DNA from: CAYLJO01 sp964383905
GTDB taxonomy: Bacteria; Acidobacteriota; Blastocatellia; Pyrinomonadales; Pyrinomonadaceae
Assembly (NCBI GenBank): GCA_964383905.1
Contig: CAYLJO010000037.1
Coordinates: forward strand, 1-37,703
DNA length: 37,703 bases
Direction: 5' to 3'
The position numbers and the translations under genes were made by a program. Below the pieces are notes generated by a model. That model searched no databases. It saw only the letters and a program-made list of their open reading frames with translations, and had not been told where the DNA came from. Positions 6,996 through 14,908 of the stretch are shown one piece after another (position 1 is the stretch's first letter; every line of letters begins with the position of its first letter).

Positions 6996-7994
6996 GTGGC
7001 CCCCGTACTTAAAGATTCATACGGCCGTGCGATACGCGATTTGCGCGTGTCATTGACGGACCGCTGCAATTTCCGCTGCTTCTACTGCCTGCCGCACGGC
7101 GAGCCGCCGATTGCGCCGAAAGAGCAGATGCTCTCCTACGAGGAGATCGAATACGTCTCGGAAATCTTCGTTCATCTGGGCATCGAAAAGATTCGTCTGA
7201 CGGGCGGCGAGCCGATGATGCGCCGCGATATTGAAAAGATCATCCGTAAGCTCTCCGCACTCAAGCCGCGGCTCCATGACCTCGCGCTGACGACCAACGG
7301 CTACTTCCTGCCGGGCCGCGCCGCAGGGTTGAAAGAGGTCGGGCTGGACCGTATTACCGTCAGCCTGGATAGCCTGAAGCGTGACATGTTCAGGCAGATG
7401 ACGGGCGTCGACGTGCTGGACCGCGTGCTCGAAGGGATCGAAGCGGCCAAGCGGGCCAATCTGACGCCGATCAAAGTCAATGCCGTCATCGTGCGTGGTC
7501 ATAACGAAGAGGAGGTCGTCGATTTTGCGGCCTTCGCCCGCGAGCATGATATACGCATGCGTTTCATCGAGTTTATGCCGCTCGATTCCGGCCACGATTG
7601 GTCGCGCGAGATGGTCGTACCGGGACGCGAGATACGCGAGCGCATCAACGAGCGATTCCTGCTCGTTCCGCTGCGGGTGGAGCGCGGGTCGGAGACGGCA
7701 ACGCGCTACCGCTTTGCCGATGGCGCGCCGGGCGAGATCGGTATCATCGCGCCCGTCACGGAGCCTTTCTGCGGGGCCTGCTCGCGCATCCGATTGACGG
7801 CCGACGGGCAGATCAGAACCTGTCTGTTCTCGACGGCCGAGCACAGCTTGCGTGATGTGGTGCGCGGCGGGGCGACGCGTGCGGAGATCATCGAGTACAT
7901 CGAGGGCGTGGTGCTGAAGAAAGAGCCGCGCCACTACATCAATGATCCCTGGTTCAGGCAGCCGGCGCGCACGATGAGTTTTATCGGCGGATAA
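6996..7994 (+). CDS. moaA: GTP 3',8-cyclase MoaA (molybdenum cofactor biosynthesis)
   Basis: A 332-residue radical-SAM enzyme that rearranges GTP in the first step of molybdopterin synthesis, with MoaC. The N-terminal cluster motif is C24-x3-C28-x2-C31 (CNFRCFYC), followed by RLTGGEP (67-73) and TVSLDSL (121-127). The C-terminal cluster is C259-x2-C262-x13-C276, and the chain ends with the Gly-Gly tail (331-332) needed for catalysis in known MoaA. The start is GTG at 6996, with AAGG six bases upstream; length is normal. No other Mo-cofactor gene is in the window, so it is an isolated member of the pathway. Confidence 0.97.
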   Translation: MAPVLKDSYGRAIRDLRVSLTDRCNFRCFYCLPHGEPPIAPKEQMLSYEEIEYVSEIFVHLGIEKIRLTGGEPMMRRDIEKIIRKLSALKPRLHDLALTTNGYFLPGRAAGLKEVGLDRITVSLDSLKRDMFRQMTGVDVLDRVLEGIEAAKRANLTPIKVNAVIVRGHNEEEVVDFAAFAREHDIRMRFIEFMPLDSGHDWSREMVVPGREIRERINERFLLVPLRVERGSETATRYRFADGAPGEIGIIAPVTEPFCGACSRIRLTADGQIRTCLFSTAEHSLRDVVRGGATRAEIIEYIEGVVLKKEPRHYINDPWFRQPARTMSFIGG

Positions 7995-8026
7995 GCGCCA
8001 TTATTTTTTGAAAATCAAGCAAGTTT

Positions 8027-8119
8027 TCGGGGGAGCCTCGCCGATGATGGGCGAAGCTGAGAGTCACAAACGTGTGAGACCCCTTGAACCTGATACGGTT
8101 AGCACCGTCGAAGGGAGAA
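8027..8119 (+). ncRNA. TPP riboswitch (THI element)
   Basis: The leader of thiC carries the conserved thiamine-pyrophosphate aptamer blocks in order: GGGGGAGCC, GCTGAGAG, GACCCCTTGAACCTGAT, the hairpin CGGTTAGCACCG, and GAAGGGA closing P1. It starts 32 bases after the moaA stop and lies about 100 bases before thiC. An intrinsic terminator follows, so control is probably by premature termination when TPP is bound. Small ORFs that can be drawn through this region are not genes. Confidence 0.95.
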
Positions 8120-8131
8120 ACAAGCGGAGAG

Positions 8132-8168
8132 ACCGTCCCATCCTTTCACGAGTGGTGGGGCGGTTTTT
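8132..8168 (+). terminator. expression-platform terminator of the TPP riboswitch
   Basis: ACCGTCCCATC (8132-8142) pairs with GGTGGGGCGGT (8154-8164), allowing G-U pairs, and is followed by a run of T to 8168. It lies between the aptamer and thiC, the layout of an attenuator. The alternative anti-terminator pairing was not worked out. Confidence 0.85.
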
Positions 8169-8216
8169 CCATCTTCAGGCCCGAACAGACCGGGCCAGAA
8201 AGTTTTGTGGATAGTT

Positions 8217-10142
8217 ATGAGCACAACAAAAGAGACGCAGGAGCGGCGCGAAAAAAGCAGCGATGAAGTTCAGCTTCCGAATTCACGAAAGGTGTATGTG
8301 GAAGGCCGGCAAGCGGGCGTGCGCGTTCCGTTTCGCGAGATCGCGCTGAACCAGACGAAGAATTTTGAGGGCATGCTCGAAGATAATCGGCCCGTGCGCG
8401 TATACGACACGAGCGGCCCGTGGGATGACCCGGCCTTGCGCTGCGACGTGCGCGAAGGTCTGGCGGCGCTGCGACGCGACTGGATCATTGCGCGTGGTGA
8501 CGTCGAAGAATACACGGGGCGCGAGGTGAAGCCGGAGGACAACGGCTATTTAACGGCGGGCGCGGAAGAGTATGCAAAGGTGAAGAGCAAAGGGCGGCTC
8601 GAAGAGTTTCCCGGTTTGCGCCGCGCGCCGCTGCGCGCCCGGCCCGGGAAGCTTGTGACGCAGATGCACTACGCGCGCCGGGGGATCATTACGCCCGAAA
8701 TGGAGTTCATTGCCATCCGCGAGAATCTCGGGCGCGAAGCCGCACTGGAAGTGATGAACAATGGCGACAGGAGCTCGCTCATGCACCAGCACGCGGGCGA
8801 GAGCTTTGGCGCTGCGATTCCGAAGTACGTTACACCCGAATTTGTGCGCGACGAAGTGGCGCGCGGTCGCGCCATCATCCCGGCCAACGTCAATCATCCG
8901 GAGTCCGAGCCGATGATCATCGGTCGTAACTTCCTGGTTAAAATCAACGCAAATATCGGTAACTCGGCGGTGGCCTCATCCATCGATGAGGAGGTGGAAA
9001 AGATGCGCTGGGCCACGAAGTGGGGCGCCGACACCGTGATGGACCTTTCGACGGGCAAGAACATTCACGCGACGCGCGAATGGATTCTGCGCAACTCGCC
9101 CGTGCCGATCGGCACCGTTCCGATCTACCAGGCGCTCGAAAAGGTCGGAGGGAAGGCGGAGGAGCTGACGTGGGAGATCTATCGGGATACGCTGATCGAG
9201 CAGGCCGAGCAGGGCGTTGACTATTTCACGATCCATGCGGGCGTGCGTCTCCCCTATATACCACTGACGGCCAAGCGCACGACCGGCATCGTCAGTCGCG
9301 GCGGCTCGATCATGGCGAAGTGGTGCCTGGCGCATCACGAGGAGAGCTTCCTCTACACGCGCTTCCGTGACATCTGCGAGATCATGGCGGCCTACGACGT
9401 GTCGTTCTCGCTGGGCGATGGGCTGCGTCCCGGTTCGATCGCCGATGCCAACGACGAGGCGCAATTCGCCGAGCTTGAGACCCTCGGCGAGCTGACAAAG
9501 ATCGCCTGGGAGTATGACTGTCAGGTGATGATCGAGGGGCCGGGCCACGTCCCCATGCACCTCATCAAAGAGAACTTGGACAGGCAGCTCAGCGTGTGCG
9601 ACGAAGCGCCTTTCTACACGCTGGGGCCGCTGACGACCGACATCGCGCCCGGTTACGATCACATCACGTCGGCGATCGGCGCGGCGATGATCGGGTGGTT
9701 TGGGACGGCGATGCTCTGTTACGTCACGCCGAAAGAGCATCTCGGACTGCCGAACAAGAAGGACGTGAAAGACGGCGTGATTACATACAAGATCGCGGCG
9801 CACGCCGCCGACCTCGCCAAGGGGCACCAGGGCGCGCAGATGCGCGACAACGCGCTCTCGAAAGCCCGCTTCGAGTTTCGCTGGGAAGACCAGTTCAATC
9901 TCGCGCTCGACCCGGAAGTTGCGCGTGAGTTCCATGACGAGACGCTGCCGCAGGAAGGCGCCAAGCAGGCCCATTTCTGTTCGATGTGTGGGCCGCACTT
10001 CTGTTCGATGAAGATCACGCAGGACGTGCGGGAGTATGCCGCGCAGAAACAGATTGACGAGCAGGCGGCGCTGCGTGAGGGTATGAAAGAGAAGGCGGCG
10101 GAGTTTGTTGCGGCGGGCGGTGAGATTTACCGTCAGACCTGA
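8217..10142 (+). CDS. thiC: phosphomethylpyrimidine synthase ThiC
   Basis: A 641-residue radical-SAM enzyme that converts aminoimidazole ribotide to the thiamine pyrimidine HMP-P. Conserved ThiC stretches are visible throughout: TQMHYARRGIITPEMEF, RAIIPANVNHPE, NIGNSAV, GADTVMDLSTGKNIH, IEGPGHVPMH and DIAPGYDHITSAIG. The C-terminal cluster motif CSMCGPHFC (C-x2-C-x4-C) sits about 45-55 residues before the end. The ATG at 8217 (MSTTKETQ) is preferred to one four codons upstream. Full length. A TPP riboswitch and terminator precede it. No other thiamine gene is adjacent. Confidence 0.97.
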   Translation: MSTTKETQERREKSSDEVQLPNSRKVYVEGRQAGVRVPFREIALNQTKNFEGMLEDNRPVRVYDTSGPWDDPALRCDVREGLAALRRDWIIARGDVEEYTGREVKPEDNGYLTAGAEEYAKVKSKGRLEEFPGLRRAPLRARPGKLVTQMHYARRGIITPEMEFIAIRENLGREAALEVMNNGDRSSLMHQHAGESFGAAIPKYVTPEFVRDEVARGRAIIPANVNHPESEPMIIGRNFLVKINANIGNSAVASSIDEEVEKMRWATKWGADTVMDLSTGKNIHATREWILRNSPVPIGTVPIYQALEKVGGKAEELTWEIYRDTLIEQAEQGVDYFTIHAGVRLPYIPLTAKRTTGIVSRGGSIMAKWCLAHHEESFLYTRFRDICEIMAAYDVSFSLGDGLRPGSIADANDEAQFAELETLGELTKIAWEYDCQVMIEGPGHVPMHLIKENLDRQLSVCDEAPFYTLGPLTTDIAPGYDHITSAIGAAMIGWFGTAMLCYVTPKEHLGLPNKKDVKDGVITYKIAAHAADLAKGHQGAQMRDNALSKARFEFRWEDQFNLALDPEVAREFHDETLPQEGAKQAHFCSMCGPHFCSMKITQDVREYAAQKQIDEQAALREGMKEKAAEFVAAGGEIYRQT

Positions 10143-10203
10143 GGATGCTCAAGCGCCTGATCTGCAATAGACACGCCGACTCCACTTCCGAAAAACGTTA
10201 ATA

Positions 10204-10219
10204 GACAGGATTGACAGGA
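10204..10219 (+). repeat. ACAGGATT-type dispersed repeat, left of the GxxExxY pseudogene
   Basis: GACAGGATTGACAGGA, an inverted partner of the copy at 10634-10649 (15 of 16 positions). Together they bracket the pseudogene at 10234-10632. Confidence 0.7.
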
Positions 10220-10233
10220 AGGCGGGGACGGAA

Positions 10234-10632
10234 ATGAAAGATGAAGACCTGACTGCGAAAATTATCGGGTGCGCCTTATAGGCGCATAACGTATTGGGGT
10301 CAGGTTTTCTGGAGAAGGTTTATGAAAATGCGCTACGGATTGAATTGATGAAACAGGGTCTGCATGTTAAGCAACAGGAACCGATCAAGGTTTGGTATGA
10401 AGGTTAAGTGGTCGGTGAGTATTGCCCCGACCTTCTGGTTGAAGGCGTCGTAATTGTCCAATTGAAGGCCGTGCAAACCCTTTGCAAAGAACATGAAGTC
10501 CAGCTTGTCAATTACTTGACTGCGACCGGTATTAACATCGGTCCTTTAATTAATTTCGGTTCATCGGTTCAAGTCAAACGCAAATACCGAGAATACAGAC
10601 CGCGATCTCCTAACCACATTTCAATTCTGTGA
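10234..10632 (+). pseudogene. GxxExxY-family protein, broken by two in-frame stops
   Basis: Reading one frame from ATG 10234 gives a nearly full-length GxxExxY protein: KIIGCAL, stop, AHNVLGSGFLEKVYENAL, then QEPIKVWYEG, stop, VVGEYCPDLLVEGVVIVQLK, KEHEVQLVNYL and GPLINFGSS. The family hallmark G-x2-E-x2-Y is GFLEKVY. The stops are TAG at codon 15 (after GCAL) and TAA at codon 58 (after YEG); family members commonly carry polar residues there, and single C-to-T changes at Gln codons would explain both. Members resemble PD-(D/E)XK-type nucleases (D-x-n-E-x-K as DLLV...VQLK, where the usual Glu is Gln here). The gene is bracketed by inverted copies of a dispersed repeat, a frequent setting for this family. 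Confidence 0.88.
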
Positions 10633-10633
10633 A

Positions 10634-10649
10634 TCCTGTAAATCCTGTC
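10634..10649 (-). repeat. ACAGGATT-type dispersed repeat, inverted copy before the methyltransferase
   Basis: TCCTGTAAATCCTGTC, the reverse complement of the motif at 10204-10219 apart from one base. It ends nine bases before the methyltransferase start and takes the place of a recognisable ribosome-binding site. Confidence 0.7.
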
Positions 10650-10657
10650 AAAAACAT

Positions 10658-12700
10658 ATGAACGATCAATTTCGCCAGATGGTGGTTGAAAAACTTCAAC
10701 GCGGCGAGGAGTTGCCGCGCGAGTGGGCGCGCGAGCTATTCCCGCCGGAGAAGCGCGAGTATGAGCTAGTCTATTACGGCAAGGAGCGCGAGGAGGATAT
10801 TCTCGCTGAGACGATGGCCGTGCCGCTTCAGCCCGCCCGCTCGTTCGGGAATAACGGAGACGGCTGGCACAACATGCTGATCTTCGGCGACAACTTGCAG
10901 GTGTTGAAACGGCTGTTGGAGATGAAGAATGAAGGAAAGTTGTGCAACGCTGATGGCACGCCCGGCGTGCGGTTGATTTATATTGACCCACCATTCGGTA
11001 CCGGGGATGAGTACGGACACGGCAACGCGGAGATGGCCTATTCTGCTAAAAAGCAGGGCGCACTATTTATCGAATTCCTACGCAAACGTCTTGTTATTCT
11101 TCGTGATCTGCTTTCTGTTGCTGGCAGTATATATGTTCGCATTGACTATCACTTCGGGCATTACATAAAGGCAATCATGGACGAGGTGTTTGGTCCTGAA
11201 AATTTTCAGAACGAGATCATTATAAATCGCTTCAAACGCCAGTTGCGAAACATTAATAAGCTCAACGTCTCGACAGATTCTTTGTACTTTTATTCCCGTT
11301 CCGCGGGCTTTGTCTTCAAAGAGCAGTATCGGCAAAGACTATGCTCATTTTGCGGGAGAGAAGTAGAACCTTCATGGTTACCCATGTCTTCTCCCGGTTT
11401 AAGGAATCCCCCTGAGAGAAAGATTTTAGGTAAAACACTCTTACCACCTCGCGGACGCCATTGGACATTCCGTCAGGAAGTGATTGACCGAATGGAGAGA
11501 GAAGAAAGGATTCGTATTGATTCTGAATCTGCATATTATGACCTAAATAACCATCGAATAGTAGGAGTTCCTGAATACCTACAAACGGAAGACACACCTG
11601 TTGACTCAAACTGGACTGACCTAAAAGGCTATGTCAGGAGCGCGAGGTATCCAACAGAAAATCCAGAGGAATTATTACAGCGTGTGATTGAAAGTTCTTC
11701 CCAGGGGGGAGACATTGTACTTGATGCCTTCGCCGGCTCAGGCACAACCTGCGCCGTTGCAGAAAAGTTGAGCCGCCGCTGGATCGGAATTGATGTTGGT
11801 AAGCTTGCTGTCTACACCATCCAGAAACGGATGCTCAACCTGAAAGCGGAAATCGGCAACAAGGGCAAGCTGCTCAAAGCTAAACCGTTTACGCTCTACA
11901 ACGCCGGTCTCTACGACTTCTCCACGCTGAGACAACTGCCGTGGGCGGATTGGCGCTTCTTCGCCCTGCAACTCTTCGAGTGTAAAGACGAGCCACACAC
12001 CATCGGCGGGCTGAAGCTGGACGGCAAGCGCAAAGGGGCGAGTGTACTGGTCTTCAATCACCTCACCAATCCTGGCAAGCGTATTGACGAAGAGACAATT
12101 GGGCAGCTTCATGCACATGTGGGCCAAAAAGTTGGCAACAAGTTTTACATCATTGCGCCGAGCCGCGTCTTCGATTTCCAGCAGGACTACATTGACATGG
12201 ACGGCGTGCGCTACTACGCGATGCGTATCCCCTACTCGATCATCAACGAACTGCATCACCACGAATTCACCGCTCCGGAGCAGCCGAAAGATGAACGGGC
12301 GGTCAACGAAACCGTCGATGCCGTCGGCTTTGACTTTATCCAGCCGCCGAGGGTGGAATGGGCTGCCGGCATCAAACGGCGCCAAGGCCAGTTGCTCAGC
12401 GAGGCTTTCCTGAAGATCAAGAAATTCGAGAGCCGTGCGCGCCTGCGCAGCGAAGACGTTTACGGCGGCCCTGAAACCCTTTCGATGCTCATGCTCGATT
12501 ACGATTACCACGGCGAGGTGTTCGATCTGGGCGCCGTCTTCTACGGCAACGAGTTGGAGGCCGATAGCTGGCAGGCGCGCTTCCCGCACGAAAGCATCGG
12601 CGAAAAATTGATGGCCGTCTTCATTGACATTCATGGTAACGAGGCGCGCCATGTGATCCCGCGCGAGCAGTTTGAGAATAAGAAATCAAGACAGGATTAA
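10658..12700 (+). CDS. site-specific DNA methyltransferase, Type III Mod-like (beta class)
   Basis: A 680-residue amino-methyltransferase. The catalytic motif IV is IDPPFGTG (about 109-116, DPPF form of DPPY) and the SAM-binding motif I is LDAFAGSGTT (about 354-363); motif IV before motif I is the beta-class order of Type III Mod subunits, which methylate adenine. A long insert between them (about 190-345), with a CSFC Cys pair, would be the target-recognition part and is visibly AT-richer than the rest. The C-terminal 280 residues resemble the extra domain of Mod proteins paired with a helicase-type restriction subunit. Only a stub of that partner remains at 12777. The last codons and stop lie inside a dispersed repeat. 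No clear Shine-Dalgarno. Confidence 0.9.
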   Translation: MNDQFRQMVVEKLQRGEELPREWARELFPPEKREYELVYYGKEREEDILAETMAVPLQPARSFGNNGDGWHNMLIFGDNLQVLKRLLEMKNEGKLCNADGTPGVRLIYIDPPFGTGDEYGHGNAEMAYSAKKQGALFIEFLRKRLVILRDLLSVAGSIYVRIDYHFGHYIKAIMDEVFGPENFQNEIIINRFKRQLRNINKLNVSTDSLYFYSRSAGFVFKEQYRQRLCSFCGREVEPSWLPMSSPGLRNPPERKILGKTLLPPRGRHWTFRQEVIDRMEREERIRIDSESAYYDLNNHRIVGVPEYLQTEDTPVDSNWTDLKGYVRSARYPTENPEELLQRVIESSSQGGDIVLDAFAGSGTTCAVAEKLSRRWIGIDVGKLAVYTIQKRMLNLKAEIGNKGKLLKAKPFTLYNAGLYDFSTLRQLPWADWRFFALQLFECKDEPHTIGGLKLDGKRKGASVLVFNHLTNPGKRIDEETIGQLHAHVGQKVGNKFYIIAPSRVFDFQQDYIDMDGVRYYAMRIPYSIINELHHHEFTAPEQPKDERAVNETVDAVGFDFIQPPRVEWAAGIKRRQGQLLSEAFLKIKKFESRARLRSEDVYGGPETLSMLMLDYDYHGEVFDLGAVFYGNELEADSWQARFPHESIGEKLMAVFIDIHGNEARHVIPREQFENKKSRQD

Positions 12701-12763
12701 CAAGATGATGGAAAAAGGAAGCAATGATTTGCAGTCCGTCCTGTACCACCCCTGAATCCTGTC
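12690..12763. repeat. ACAGGATT-type inverted repeat after the methyltransferase
   Basis: GACAGGATT (12690-12698) and AATCCTGTC (12755-12763) are exact inverse copies 56 bases apart. The left arm encodes the final Gln-Asp and stop of the methyltransferase. The right arm ends 13 bases before the truncated partner gene. Confidence 0.7.
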
Positions 12764-12776
12764 TGAAAGGAATTTC

Positions 12777-12950
12777 ATGCCCGCTGTCCGCAACGAAGAC
12801 CTCGTTCTCGAGGTCGGACCGGGGGTGGATCAGTCGCGTTGGAATGAGAGTCGCTATGAAGGCTTCATTGACGAACGAGGAATACAAGGGAAAAAGCCGG
12901 AAGCACCAGGCTTACGGGATGTGACTTTTAATAACTTTCCTGCAGCTTGA
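12777..12950 (+). pseudogene. truncated N-terminus of a helicase-type restriction subunit
   Basis: A 57-codon ORF with AAAGGAA four bases before its ATG. It starts MPAVRNEDLVLEVGPGVDQS and continues RWNESRYEGFID. The pattern LVLEV...VD..RW...RYE.F.D is, to my knowledge, the beginning of DEAD/DEAH helicase-restriction proteins that sit directly downstream of this kind of methyltransferase. After about 33 residues the similarity ends and the frame stops, so only the extreme N-terminus of a protein of roughly a thousand residues survives. No more of the gene is found before the next, oppositely oriented gene. The methyltransferase would therefore be an orphan. Confidence 0.55.
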
Positions 12951-12962
12951 GGGGCAGAGATA

Positions 12963-13014
12963 GAGATCTCAGGCCAAGGCGTAAAGGTGGCAAGCCTTGC
13001 GCAAGATTACGCCT
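12963..13014. repeat. dispersed GAGATCTC / GGCGTAAAGG repeat copy 2, with inverted arm
   Basis: 12963-12988 matches the copy at 1923-1948 at 24 of 26 positions. Within it AGGCGTAA (12977-12984) pairs exactly with TTACGCCT (13007-13014), giving a stem with a 22-base loop followed by TTTGACTTT. It lies between convergent genes, so it may also end transcription. Confidence 0.6.
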
Positions 13015-13033
13015 TTGACTTTAATCAGTTGCT

Positions 13034-13615
13034 CTAGGGCTGATCCGGCGCGCCACTGCTGACACGCTTAAAGACCTGGCCGTGCTGGGTTAGATTCGCT
13101 TTACCGGCGAGCGTCGATAGTACCGAGGCGAGCACCTCTTTGCTCTCCAGCTTGAAACTGGTGATGCCCGCAACCCTCGTATCGGGGTCGCTGTACTGGA
13201 GCGTCAGGTAGTCGTACTTCCTTTTGATGAAGGACGCGGGCCAGGCGTAGATCAGCGGCACCGAGCTGGCAACGGTAGCGGCGGCGGGCCGGCGCGCCTG
13301 CTTGTCGGCGAAGGCCGCCGAGATCGCGTCGTAGGGGATAAACAAGACATCTTTCTGAGCTTGGTTGCGAAACAAGAGGCGCCTGTTCGCATCATCGAAA
13401 GTGAGCGTCCCGTTCATCCTTTTATTATAGCCGAAGACCCCGCCTTCGTATTTCGCTTTAACCGTCTGTGGCGCGGGAGGAAGCGACTGCTGTGTCGGAT
13501 CGGCGGTCTTGGCCGGATCATTGCTTATGCTGCGTGGCCGCTGCGCGGACGCGGCACCCGCCACCAGCACGACGAGCAGACCCAGACCCGTAATCTTCCT
13601 ATATAAGTTTTCCAT
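13034..13615 (-). CDS. exported protein of unknown function
   Basis: A 193-residue protein with GGAG seven bases before its ATG. A signal peptide (MENLYRKITGLGLLVVLVAG, cleavage after ASA) is followed by a low-complexity linker and a domain starting VKAKYEGGVFGYNKRMNGTL, then LFIPYDAISAAFADK and YLTLQYSDPDTRVAGITSFK (about 140-160). Similar small secreted proteins are, as I recall, common in Acidobacteriota, with no assigned function. The alternating YLTLQYSD/TSFKLES pattern suggests a beta structure, perhaps PH-like. It is the last minus-strand gene before the methyltransferase island. Confidence 0.8.
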   Translation of the reverse strand: MENLYRKITGLGLLVVLVAGAASAQRPRSISNDPAKTADPTQQSLPPAPQTVKAKYEGGVFGYNKRMNGTLTFDDANRRLLFRNQAQKDVLFIPYDAISAAFADKQARRPAAATVASSVPLIYAWPASFIKRKYDYLTLQYSDPDTRVAGITSFKLESKEVLASVLSTLAGKANLTQHGQVFKRVSSGAPDQP

Positions 13616-13656
13616 TTTGTGTCTCCAGTTTCCGGGAACAGCATTACCAGCTTACT

Positions 13657-14250
13657 TTATAGACGCATACTGCCCACCGTGCGTTGCCAGACTAATGACT
13701 GCTTGAGGACACAAAGTCGCTGCTGCTCTTCCGGCGGGCACGCGGGTTCGAGCTGTTCGATAATGGCTTCGATGAGCGGCACCGCAAAAGGCCCGGCGTG
13801 GGCGATGATCTGCGAATAGTAGTGGAGCGACACGCGCCCCTCAGTGTCTTTGTGGAATCCCTGCACGTCCTCATTGGCCAAACGGTAGACGTCCTGGTTA
13901 ACCGGAATGACGCGGCGCGGTACGCCGTGGCGGTTGGATCGGCCTTCCCGCCAGCCGAGCAGCAGGATGCCGACCAGCAGGCCCTGTTCATTCAAATAAT
14001 CGGGACTGAGCACGGAGATGTCCGTATGCGAGGACAGGCGCGGGCCGTAGTTTCCATACTCGGGGTTGGCAAGCTGCGAGTTATAGATAACGCCGATTAT
14101 TTCGGATTCGTCGAGGGGGATGGAAACGAACTGCGCAAAGCCGTAGTCATCGGCGCCCGGCGGCGCTTCGGCGTCAAGGGTGTCAATGATGCGTCCGACA
14201 TAATCAACGTGAGAATTTGACTGAACGATCTTGGCAAGTTTAGTAGGCAT
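13657..14250 (-). CDS. HAS-barrel domain protein (HerA-associated)
   Basis: A 197-residue soluble protein. The N-terminal part (VDYVGRIIDTL at about 15-25, FAQFVSIPLDESEIIGVIYN at 38-57) resembles the HAS-barrel, the small beta-barrel found at the N-terminus of HerA ATPases and shared with ATP-synthase subunits. The remainder (LLLGWREG, PRRVIPVNQDVYRL) is helical and specific to this kind of stand-alone protein. Two genes upstream on the same strand is a NurA-domain nuclease, the usual partner of HerA in DNA end processing. No HerA ATPase domain (Walker A) is present in this protein or in the window. No clear Shine-Dalgarno. Confidence 0.6.
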   Translation of the reverse strand: MPTKLAKIVQSNSHVDYVGRIIDTLDAEAPPGADDYGFAQFVSIPLDESEIIGVIYNSQLANPEYGNYGPRLSSHTDISVLSPDYLNEQGLLVGILLLGWREGRSNRHGVPRRVIPVNQDVYRLANEDVQGFHKDTEGRVSLHYYSQIIAHAGPFAVPLIEAIIEQLEPACPPEEQQRLCVLKQSLVWQRTVGSMRL

Positions 14251-14300
14251 AGGGTCGGGTAATCAGTGGCCGGTAAGAGCCCGAAGCTGATTACTAATTC

Positions 14301-14792
14301 TTATTTTTGCGCCCACTGCGGCACCTTGTAGAGGATCCACCATAATAGGATCTGCGCGCAGAGGACCAGAAGGCCGACGACGATGCCCGCGTAGGATGCG
14401 CGTCGTCCCCCATGTTGTGGCGCGCGAAAGGAGCGAATCAGGCCGACGCCGCCCATCAGAACTGCGCCCGGACAAAAGAATATTCCCAGATAGGGAACGA
14501 GCGAATACGTCACGAAAGCGAGCGCCGTCCGCGAAGCGCGATTATGGTTCTGTGTTATTCGCACTGATGACATGGGCTGCATAGGTTGAACCCTCATCGC
14601 CCGGCGACGTGCGGCCGCGCGCTGGCGATGTTGATGATAGGATGCGCGCAGGGCATCGGCCGGGAGATAGCCGCCCTCCAGCGCACGACCGCACGTCGAA
14701 CAAAACCGAGCTTCGACGCGGCGCGCTGCCGCACCGCACGCCGGGCAGGTGCGCAAGGACAGCGGACTATTTAAATCGCTTTCAGCAAACAT
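14301..14792 (-). CDS. zinc-ribbon protein with C-terminal membrane segments
   Basis: A 163-residue protein. Residues about 16-34 form a double-Cys zinc ribbon (CPACG and CSTCG). A basic Gln/Arg-rich linker (YHQHRQRAAARRRAMRVQPM) follows, then two hydrophobic helices (about 90-118 and 135-155) separated by a short charged loop with GGRRASYAGIVVGLL, similar to DUF4190-type membrane modules. It lies between the NurA-domain gene and the HAS-barrel gene on the same strand, 50 and 116 bases away, so probable cotranscription; a link to DNA repair is only by position. Confidence 0.75.
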   Translation of the reverse strand: MFAESDLNSPLSLRTCPACGAAARRVEARFCSTCGRALEGGYLPADALRASYHQHRQRAAARRRAMRVQPMQPMSSVRITQNHNRASRTALAFVTYSLVPYLGIFFCPGAVLMGGVGLIRSFRAPQHGGRRASYAGIVVGLLVLCAQILLWWILYKVPQWAQK

Positions 14793-14908
14793 TTAAGTTA
14801 ATAGCCGCGGCGGGGAATTTCTAACCCGACCTGAAAGGTACTTCAATCTCTACAATATTTCCAGTCGTCAAATCAATATTCGGTGAAAAACAGCGGCAAT
14901 ATACAGCT

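Noticed and set aside
7050..7934. A long open frame antisense to moaA, and similar long antisense frames opposite thiC and the TonB-dependent receptor
   Set aside because: These are shadow frames of GC-rich coding DNA; the sense proteins are fully conserved.
8008..8266. Short plus-strand ORFs before thiC
   Set aside because: They lie across the TPP riboswitch and terminator and are accidental.
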